A stretch of 11,124 nt of DNA from Deinococcus sp. (GTDB lineage Bacteria > Deinococcota > Deinococci > Deinococcales > Deinococcaceae): contig NZ_JANYGJ010000237.1 in the NCBI RefSeq assembly GCF_025362455.1, positions 1 to 11,124 on the forward strand, in the 5' to 3' direction. The translations under genes and the position numbers were made by a program. This document shows positions 6,201-11,124 of the stretch, piece by piece (the stretch's first letter is position 1; each line of letters starts with the position of its first letter). The notes under the pieces were generated by a model. That model did not search any database. It saw nothing but the letters and a program-made list of their open reading frames with translations, and was not told the origin of the DNA.

Positions 6201-7922
6201 ATGAGAATCCCCCGCAAACAATACGCCGACCTCTACGGCCCCACCACCGGAGACCGCGTCCGGCTGGGCGACACCGCGCTCCTCATCGAGATTGAGCGCG
6301 ATCTGACCACCTACGGCGAGGAAGTCAAATTCGGCGGCGGCAAGGTCATCCGCGACGGCCTGGGCCAGAGCAGCACCGCCGTAAGGGCAGATGCCGACGT
6401 GCCGGATCTGGTGATTACCAACGCGGTGATTCTGGATTACTGGGGCGTCATCAAGGCCGATGTGGGCGTCAAGAACGGGCGAATCTGCTCAATCGGCAAG
6501 GCGGGCAATCCCGGCACGCAGGACGGGGTGACGCGGGGGTTGACCATCGGCGCGAGCACGGAAATCATCGCGGGCGAGGGGCATATTCTTACCGCTGGCG
6601 GGGTGGACACCCACATCCACTTCATCGCGCCGCAGCAGTGCTGGACGGCCTTAGAAAGTGGAGTCACCACCATGATCGGCGGCGGCACCGGCCCGACGGC
6701 GGGCACCAGCGCCACGACCTGCACGCCGGGCGAGTGGCACATCCACCGGATGCTGGAGAGCCTGTCTGGCCTGCCGCTCAACTTCGGGCTGCTGGGCAAG
6801 GGCAACGCCAGCACGACGGCGCCGCTGGCCGAGCAGATTCGTGCCGGGGCGCTGGGCCTCAAACTGCACGAGGACTGGGGCACCACGCCCGCCGCCATCG
6901 ACGCCGCGCTGCGGGTGGCCGACGAGTACGACGTGCAGGTCGCCATCCACACCGATACGCTCAACGAGTCGGGCTTTGTCGAGGACAGCATCGAGGCGTT
7001 TGCGGGGCGCACCATCCACACCTACCACACCGAGGGCGCGGGCGGCGGGCACGCGCCGGACATCATCCGGGTGGCGGGGCTGCCGAACGTGCTGCCGAGC
7101 AGTACCAACCCGACCATGCCGTTTACCGTCAACACCATCCACGAGCACCTCGACATGCTGATGGTCTGCCACCACCTCTCGCCGCGCATTCCCGAAGACG
7201 TCAGCTTTGCCGAGAGCCGCATCCGCCCCGAAACCATCGCCGCCGAGGACGTGCTGCACGATCTGGGCGTGTTTTCGATGATGAGCAGCGACTCGCAGGC
7301 GATGGGGCGCGTCGGGGAAGTCATCACCCGGACGTGGCAGACCGCCCACAAGATGAAGGTGCAGCGCGGGCCACTCAGTATCGCCGGTCTGGGCCAGGAC
7401 AGCCGCGCCGACAACCTGCGGGCTAGGCGGTTTATCGCCAAGTACACCATCAACCCGGCGATTGCCCACGGCATTGCCCGCGAGGTGGGCAGCATCGAGG
7501 TGGGCAAGCTGGCCGATCTGGTGCTGTGGAAACCGGCCTTTTTCGGCGCCAAGACGGCCATGATTCTCAAGGGCGGCTTGGTGGTGTGTGCCCAGATGGG
7601 CGACCCTGGTGCCAGCATTCCCACGCCGCAGCCGGTCTATCCGCGCCCGATGTTCGCCGCGCACGGGGGCGGAATGGACGCGACCTGTCTGCATTTCGTC
7701 TCAGCGGTGAGTCTGCAAGAGGGCCATCTACCGGTGCTGGGGCGCCGCTACGCCGCCGTATCGAACACCCGCAGCATCGGCAAGGCGGACATGCTGCTCA
7801 ACGACGCCACACCCCACATCGAGGTCAACGCCGAGACGTATGAAGTGCGCGTCGACGGCGAGCTGGTGACGTGCGAACCGGCAGAGACGCTGCCGCTGAC
7901 GCAGAAGTATTTTCTGTTCTGA
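6201..7922 (+). CDS. ureC: Urease alpha subunit UreC
   Basis: The 573-residue catalytic subunit, close to the usual length of about 567-573. All active-site residues are present at a constant +4 offset from Klebsiella numbering. Nickel ligands: His138 and His140 (in GGVDTHIHF), the carbamylated Lys221 (LGLKLHEDWG), His250 (AIHTDT), His276 (TYHTEGAGGGH) and Asp364 (MSSDSQ). Catalytic His324 and the mobile-flap Cys323 lie in MVCHH. The N-terminus (YADLYGPTTGDRVRLGDT) and C-terminus (PLTQKYFLF) are canonical. I start at the ATG at 6201 with GGAGG 4-8 nt upstream, although the frame is open back to 5883 through the repeat; the family N-terminus begins exactly here. It assembles with UreAB and needs accessory proteins for nickel insertion. 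The enzyme is predicted to be active. Confidence 0.97.
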   Translation: MRIPRKQYADLYGPTTGDRVRLGDTALLIEIERDLTTYGEEVKFGGGKVIRDGLGQSSTAVRADADVPDLVITNAVILDYWGVIKADVGVKNGRICSIGKAGNPGTQDGVTRGLTIGASTEIIAGEGHILTAGGVDTHIHFIAPQQCWTALESGVTTMIGGGTGPTAGTSATTCTPGEWHIHRMLESLSGLPLNFGLLGKGNASTTAPLAEQIRAGALGLKLHEDWGTTPAAIDAALRVADEYDVQVAIHTDTLNESGFVEDSIEAFAGRTIHTYHTEGAGGGHAPDIIRVAGLPNVLPSSTNPTMPFTVNTIHEHLDMLMVCHHLSPRIPEDVSFAESRIRPETIAAEDVLHDLGVFSMMSSDSQAMGRVGEVITRTWQTAHKMKVQRGPLSIAGLGQDSRADNLRARRFIAKYTINPAIAHGIAREVGSIEVGKLADLVLWKPAFFGAKTAMILKGGLVVCAQMGDPGASIPTPQPVYPRPMFAAHGGGMDATCLHFVSAVSLQEGHLPVLGRRYAAVSNTRSIGKADMLLNDATPHIEVNAETYEVRVDGELVTCEPAETLPLTQKYFLF

Positions 7923-7953
7923 GCGCGGCTGTTCTAGGGAGGTACGATAGGGC

Positions 7954-8511
7954 ATGACGGACAGCGCCTTCCGGGCCATGAGCGTCGAGGAGTACCTGCG
8001 GACCGAGGAGCAGGGCGTCCTCAAGCACGAGTACGTCAACGGGTTTATGTACGCACTGCACGGACAGGCCGGGGCGTCGGACGCGCACGCCACCATCACC
8101 GGCAACGTGTTCGCGGCGCTCCGGCTGCTGGCGCGGCGGCAAAGCTGCTTTGCCTATGCGGCTGATATGCGGGTCACTACCGCTGATCGGCGGACCTATT
8201 ATTACCCCGATGTACTCGTCACCTGCGAGCCGAGGGAGGACGACGCAAAGTTCAAGGTGGCGCCCTGTCTGCTGGTTGAAGTTCTGTCCAAAAGCACCGC
8301 CCACACTGATCACAACGCCAAATACCACGCCTACACCGCTCTGCCCAGCCTCCAGACCTACCTGCTGATCGAGCAGGGCGAGCGCCGGGTCTACGCTTAC
8401 GGGCGCGGCGACACCGGCTGGGAACTGCGCGAGTACAGCACCGAGGCCGTACCTCTCCCCTGCCTGGGCGCGAGCCTCAGCCTGGACGAGATTTACGAGG
8501 ACGTGCGGTAA
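7954..8511 (+). CDS. Uma2-family (DUF820) endonuclease-like protein
   Basis: A 185-residue protein with the PD-(D/E)XK-like layout of the Uma2 family, often abundant in cyanobacteria and Deinococcus. It opens with MSVEEYL (9-15) and HEYVNG (25-30, Glu26). It continues with YYYPDVLV (82-89, Asp86) and LLVEVLSKST (106-115, Glu109), then Asp119, Lys123 and Tyr124, so the catalytic pattern looks intact. ATG 7954 has GGGAGGT 10 nt upstream; ATG 7978 (Met9) is an alternative that fits the conserved N-terminus. TACGAT at 7943-7948 could also act as a -10 for a leaderless mRNA, but no -35 is visible. It lies 31 bp after ureC and is convergent with the next gene. Its role is unknown and probably unrelated to urease. 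Confidence 0.85.
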   Translation: MTDSAFRAMSVEEYLRTEEQGVLKHEYVNGFMYALHGQAGASDAHATITGNVFAALRLLARRQSCFAYAADMRVTTADRRTYYYPDVLVTCEPREDDAKFKVAPCLLVEVLSKSTAHTDHNAKYHAYTALPSLQTYLLIEQGERRVYAYGRGDTGWELREYSTEAVPLPCLGASLSLDEIYEDVR

Positions 8512-8530
8512 CTGAGCGACTGAAACGGGT

Positions 8531-8911
8531 TCACCACACCGAGAAACCGCCACACTCACGGCAGAACTGGGCAAATTCGCTCAGCCAGTCGAGACTCGTG
8601 CTGTAGTTCTTGTACATCTCGGACGGCTCCTCGTAGAAGGTGCCGTCGTCGGGCTCGGTGGTCCGCGAACCATTCAAAAGCACACGCTGATTTTCGCTGA
8701 GCAGCGGCAGCACCCGCGCTTCGAGAAACGAGGCGATGGCCTGGGCTTCAGCCTGGCTGACCTCGGCTCCGGCGTTGTAACCCATGAGGTCCAGCCGCTC
8801 GGCGTCGAGGAGCTTCAATGTGGAAATCAGCGTCAGGGTGGGGCGCCAGTTCCACCAGTTGCAGGTCTTGGAGTGCTCCTCATTGCTCAGGTCGGTCAGC
8901 AGGACGCCCAC
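8531..8911 (-). CDS. Conserved hypothetical protein, 126 aa
   Basis: I do not recognise a named family. The protein is small, acidic and soluble, with no signal peptide or membrane helix. Notable parts are a tryptophan-rich NWWNWRPTL (18-26), a YNAGAEVSQAEAQAIASFLE helix (45-64), TTEPDDGTFYEEP (84-96) and a C-terminal FCRECGGF (117-124) with a CxxC pair. The start is GTG at 8911. No Shine-Dalgarno lies close to it, but TAGAGT (8923 to 8918) sits 6 nt upstream, the arrangement expected of a leaderless transcript. It is convergent with the Uma2 gene (19-bp gap) and divergent from the next gene (33-bp gap). Codon use matches a real gene, and the opposite strand shows no competing reading frame. 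Confidence 0.7.
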   Translation of the reverse strand: MGVLLTDLSNEEHSKTCNWWNWRPTLTLISTLKLLDAERLDLMGYNAGAEVSQAEAQAIASFLEARVLPLLSENQRVLLNGSRTTEPDDGTFYEEPSEMYKNYSTSLDWLSEFAQFCRECGGFSVW

Positions 8912-8944
8912 TCCGGCACTCTACAATGACGCAGGAGGACCGAG
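8912..8944. promoter_or_regulatory. Short divergent promoter region
   Basis: Only 33 bp separate two divergent genes. On the plus strand TACAAT (8922-8927) is a plausible -10, followed by AGGAGG (8933-8938). On the minus strand TAGAGT (8923 to 8918) is a plausible -10. The two hexamers overlap, so initiation in the two directions would compete. Neither has a visible -35. Confidence 0.3.
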
Positions 8945-9385
8945 TTGCTGATGTCTGAATCTGCCGGTGCCTCGATTGGTCTGCGTGTCCATGTCCGAAG
9001 CTGGCAGATCACCCGCCGCCGCTTTCGTCCGACCTTCAAAGACCGCTTCATCGACCTGGCTTCGGTGATTCCCGGCCTGGTGCAAGGGCCGAAGACGAGC
9101 TTTCGTGAACGCCACGTCCAGATGTTTCCGCATCTGCTGGCGATAGGCGCCGCCGTGTCGCCGGGGATGTACGGCGTTCGGCGAGCGCACTGTTCTGGAT
9201 CGCCGGTCACGGGTGCGGACCTGGAGCTGCTGACGCGGCGGCTGTGGCACGCCCAGGACAACCAACTGTGTACCGAACTCTGTGACGGTGAAGTGGAATG
9301 CTGGACCGCGCTGAGTGCCCGTCCACTCACGCTGCTGATCGAGGCGGTTCCCAGCTCGACTTACCCCGCGAGCCAATATGCATGA
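8945..9385 (+). CDS. Unknown protein translationally coupled to hypA
   Basis: A protein of 146 residues from TTG 8945, or 144 from ATG 8951. AGGAGG at 8933-8938 is 6 nt from the TTG and 12 nt from the ATG, so the TTG has the better spacing and the ATG the better codon. I do not recognise the family. Numbered from the ATG, the N-terminal 35 residues are strongly basic (ITRRRFRPTFKDRF). Residues 81-117 hold all four cysteines, three of them as C107-x3-C111-x5-C117 (QLCTELCDGEVECW). There is no membrane segment or signal peptide. Its last 8 nt overlap the hypA start, and hypA has no Shine-Dalgarno of its own, so the two are probably translated as a pair. GC-rich third positions support a real gene. 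A link to nickel delivery is inferred from position only. Confidence 0.72.
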   Translation: MLMSESAGASIGLRVHVRSWQITRRRFRPTFKDRFIDLASVIPGLVQGPKTSFRERHVQMFPHLLAIGAAVSPGMYGVRRAHCSGSPVTGADLELLTRRLWHAQDNQLCTELCDGEVECWTALSARPLTLLIEAVPSSTYPASQYA

Positions 9386-9719
9386 AGCCAGCGTCGCCCT
9401 CGACCTGATTCGCGTCGCCCAGGACGTGCTGCGCGAGCACGGCGGCGTTCGAGTCACCGCGCTCACGGTGCGCCTCGGTCAGTGGTCGGCGGTGGTGCCC
9501 GAAGCCCTGAGTGCCGCCTTTCCCGCCTGCGCTCAGGGCACGCCTCTGGCCGGTGCGGCCTTGAGCATCGTGCGGGTGCCAGGAGTAGGCGAGTGCCCCA
9601 CACACGGCCTGGTGGAACTGCAACTGATGCGCGGTCTGCGCTGCCCACTCTGCGACGCGCCCACGCCGAAACTCCTCCAGGGCGACGAACTGGAACTGGA
9701 CGAACTGGAGCTGGCATGA
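9378..9719 (+). CDS. hypA: Nickel-delivery metallochaperone HypA
   Basis: 113 residues, the normal size for HypA/HybF. The N-terminus MHEASVALDLI supplies the amino group, His2 and Glu3 that bind nickel in the family. VTALTVRLGQWSAVVPEAL matches the conserved core, and the C-terminus GDELELDELEL is typical. The zinc domain is unusual: the first CxxC is replaced by C73-P-T-H76, while the second, C89-P-L-C92, is kept. The family delivers Ni to [NiFe]-hydrogenase and, in Helicobacter, to urease. No hydrogenase is visible and ureC is 1.5 kb upstream, so urease is the likely client. The start overlaps the previous gene by 8 nt and lacks a Shine-Dalgarno. The TGA is followed directly by a toxin-antitoxin promoter, separating it from hypB. 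Confidence 0.9.
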   Translation: MHEASVALDLIRVAQDVLREHGGVRVTALTVRLGQWSAVVPEALSAAFPACAQGTPLAGAALSIVRVPGVGECPTHGLVELQLMRGLRCPLCDAPTPKLLQGDELELDELELA

Positions 9720-9720
9720 C

Positions 9721-9768
9721 TTTCAACTAGTCAGCTAACCAGTTATAATGAAAGGTAGAGGTGAAGTG
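9721..9768 (+). promoter_or_regulatory. Promoter, candidate autoregulatory operator and ribosome-binding site of the toxin-antitoxin pair
   Basis: A perfect TATAAT (9744-9749) with a weak -35, TTTCAA (9721-9726), 17 bp upstream predicts a start near 9756. Immediately before it lie dyads AACTAG/CCAGTT (9725-9730 and 9739-9744, 5 of 6) and TAAC-CA-GTTA (9736-9745). They overlap the -10, where a Phd/YefM antitoxin would be expected to bind. GAGGTGA (9758-9764) is the ribosome-binding site. The ATG at 9748 lies within the -10 hexamer, so it cannot be the start codon on this transcript. Confidence 0.6.
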
Positions 9769-10053
9769 GTGACCATTCGCAAATCGGATGTGCCGCAGGT
9801 ATGGCGGCTGGAAGAAGCCAAAGCCAGGTTTTCGCAGGTCGTGGATCAGGCCATCAGTGGGCAGCCGCAACGGGTAACCAGACGCGGTAAAGACGCAGTT
9901 GTAGTGGTGAGCGCCGTGAAGTGGGACGCCCTGCACGGCAAGAGCTTGAAGGCCAGCGAACTGTTCAGGAATGCTCCCAGATTCGACGATTTTGAACTTG
10001 ATCTGGACCGGGGCGAGGAGGTCTTTCCGGATCGCGTGCTCGACCTTGGCTAG
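9769..10053 (+). CDS. Phd/YefM-family antitoxin
   Basis: 94 residues from GTG 9769. The fold signature WRLEEAKARFSQVVDQAISG (12-31), followed by PQRVTRRGKDAVVVVSAVKWDAL, is the Phd/YefM DNA-binding N-terminal domain. The C-terminal 40 residues (KASELFRN, FDDFELDLDRG) are acidic and should wrap the toxin. I choose GTG 9769 because GAGGTGA precedes it and the upstream ATG at 9748 is inside the -10 box; GTG 9766 is possible. The module has its own promoter although it sits inside the hypA-hypB run. The stop overlaps the start of the PIN toxin by about 8 nt. Family members neutralise the toxin and repress the operon. Base composition just upstream is more AT-rich than that of its neighbours, which fits an acquired cassette. 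Confidence 0.88.
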   Translation: MTIRKSDVPQVWRLEEAKARFSQVVDQAISGQPQRVTRRGKDAVVVVSAVKWDALHGKSLKASELFRNAPRFDDFELDLDRGEEVFPDRVLDLG

Positions 10054-10483
10054 GTCACCCTTCCTCTTTGACACGAACGTCATCAGTGACGCCACCAAAC
10101 CGCGACCTGCACCTGGCCTGGACATGTTTCTTCAACAGGTCGAATTGACGGATGTCTTCATCAGTATGATCAGTCTGGGCGAGATCAGGCGTGGAATAGA
10201 GATCGCAGATGACCCGCTCAAGCGCCTTAAGCTGCTGTCGTGGCTCCAGAACGAGGTGTTGACCCGACACGCAGGACGGGTTCTTCCGCTGTCGGAGGGT
10301 GTGATGGAAGCCTGGGCACTGATGGTCGCCGCCACCGGAAAAAAGCCAGGACAGTTGCCCGTTTTTAACGGCCTGCTGGCGGCCACGGCGCTTCACCACA
10401 ACCTGACGGTGGTGACCCGCAACGTCACCGATTTTCAAAAATTCGGGGTTTCTATCTTCAATCCGTTCGAGGAGACACTATGA
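10046..10483 (+). CDS. PIN-domain toxin, VapC/FitB-like
   Basis: 145 residues, a typical PIN toxin (Mg-dependent RNase) length. FLFDTNVISD carries the first acidic residue (Asp9), SLGEIRRGIE the second (Glu46), and TRNVTDF the last (Asp129). The third site, normally Asp in a DGLLAATA-like segment, reads FNGLLAATA: Asn108, codon AAC at 10367-10369. Activity may therefore be reduced or lost. The start is uncertain: TTG 10046 overlaps the antitoxin by 8 nt and puts the PIN core at the usual distance. ATG 9971 is in frame but lies deep inside the antitoxin gene with a poorly spaced AGGA. The TGA overlaps the hypB ATG (ATGA), coupling the toxin's translation to a nickel chaperone gene. Confidence 0.85.
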   Translation: MARSPFLFDTNVISDATKPRPAPGLDMFLQQVELTDVFISMISLGEIRRGIEIADDPLKRLKLLSWLQNEVLTRHAGRVLPLSEGVMEAWALMVAATGKKPGQLPVFNGLLAATALHHNLTVVTRNVTDFQKFGVSIFNPFEETL

Positions 10484-11124
10484 CCGCCCCCCGCATCGTG
10501 ACTGTTCGGCAGAACATCCTGCGCGACAATGACCGCCGCGCCGCCGAGAACCGCCAACTGTTCGCGGCGGCGGGCGTGCGGGCCATCAACCTGGTGTCCA
10601 GCCCTGGCGCGGGCAAGACGGCGCTGCTGGAGCGCACCCTGCGCGACCTGGCCGGGCAGGTGCGAATGGCCGTGGCGGTGGGCGACCTGGCCACCGAGAA
10701 CGACGCCGCCCGCCTCCGAGCTTGGGGCGCCCAGGCCGAGCAGATCGTCACCGGGACAGTGTGCCACCTCGACGCCATGATGGTGGACGCCGTGCTGCCG
10801 CGCTTCGATCTGCCGAATTTGGATGTGCTGTTTCTGGAAAACGTCGGCAATCTGGTCTGCCCCAGCTCCTACGATCTGGGCGAGGCCGCCCGCGCTGTGC
10901 TGCTCAGCACCACCGAGGGCGAGGACAAGCCGCTGAAATACCCGACCATCTTCAACACCGCCGACGTGGTGGTCATCACCAAGATGGACCTGGCCGAAGC
11001 CGCCGAATTTGACCTGGCCCTGGCCCGCGAGAACATCGACCGGGCGCGGCCTGGCGCGGCGGTCATCGAGCTGAGCAGCAAGCGCGGCACGGGGCTGGAG
11101 GAGTGGTTCGCCTTCGTGCGGAGC
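10480..11124 (+). CDS. hypB: Nickel-incorporation GTPase HypB, 3' end outside window
   Basis: 215 codons are visible with no stop; the family core is about 220 residues, so only the last few are missing. Motifs: P-loop SSPGAGKT (40-47), GDLATENDAAR (68-78), GTVCHLDAMM (92-101), ENVGNLVCP (120-128), SYDLGE (130-135), base-recognition TKMD (167-170, in place of NKxD) and SSKRGTGLEEW near the end. The G-domain metal site Cys95-His96-Cys127 is complete. The N-terminal CxxCGC motif and His-rich stretch of some HypB proteins are absent, so no nickel storage is expected. GAGGAG lies 5 nt before the ATG, and the start overlaps the toxin stop as ATGA. The GTPase drives nickel handover with HypA; the client here is probably urease. 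Confidence 0.93.
   Translation, partial: MTAPRIVTVRQNILRDNDRRAAENRQLFAAAGVRAINLVSSPGAGKTALLERTLRDLAGQVRMAVAVGDLATENDAARLRAWGAQAEQIVTGTVCHLDAMMVDAVLPRFDLPNLDVLFLENVGNLVCPSSYDLGEAARAVLLSTTEGEDKPLKYPTIFNTADVVVITKMDLAEAAEFDLALARENIDRARPGAAVIELSSKRGTGLEEWFAFVRS

Noticed and set aside
8921..9466. Minus-strand open frames opposite the hypA-coupled gene
   Set aside because: The plus-strand frame has a strong Shine-Dalgarno, a GC-rich third position and overlap with hypA; the minus-strand translations have none of these.

Overview
The window looks like a stretch of a high-GC bacterial replicon, most likely Deinococcus or a close relative. This is inferred from the fused urease gamma/beta subunit, the GC-rich third codon positions, the Uma2-type gene and the style of the intergenic repeats. 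No marker gene settles the taxonomy. No rRNA, tRNA, CRISPR array or transposase was seen.

Left half, minus strand: a complete urea ABC transporter operon, urtA-urtB-urtC-urtD-urtE, transcribed from about position 5000 down to position 8. UrtA is the periplasmic urea-binding protein, UrtB and UrtC the permeases, UrtD and UrtE the ATPases. urtB/urtC/urtD/urtE are chained by 4-14 nt overlaps. urtA is set apart by a 261-bp spacer holding a strong stem-loop. Positions 4935-5230 form an AT-richer divergent control region between urtA and the urease genes. It contains two dyads of identical 34-bp geometry built from the half-site TGCATTWTGT, plausible operators for co-regulating urea uptake and urease.

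Right half, plus strand: ureAB (fused gamma-beta), then a 289-bp repeat-rich, hairpin- and G-quadruplex-prone spacer, then ureC (catalytic alpha subunit with all nickel ligands present). Next come a Uma2-family nuclease-like gene, a minus-strand gene of unknown function, and a plus-strand gene of unknown function that overlaps hypA by 8 nt. After hypA comes a Phd/YefM-PIN (VapBC-like) toxin-antitoxin pair, then hypB, which runs off the right edge.

Taken together, urea enters through UrtABCDE and is split by the UreAB/UreC nickel enzyme. HypA and HypB are the nickel-delivery pair; because no hydrogenase gene is visible, they probably serve urease, as their counterparts do in Helicobacter. The dedicated accessory genes ureD/E/F/G are not in the window and may lie beyond hypB. 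The oddest features are the toxin-antitoxin pair wedged between hypA and hypB and coupled to hypB by an ATGA overlap, an Asp-to-Asn change at a catalytic position of that toxin, a non-standard zinc site in HypA, and the paired operator-like dyads.
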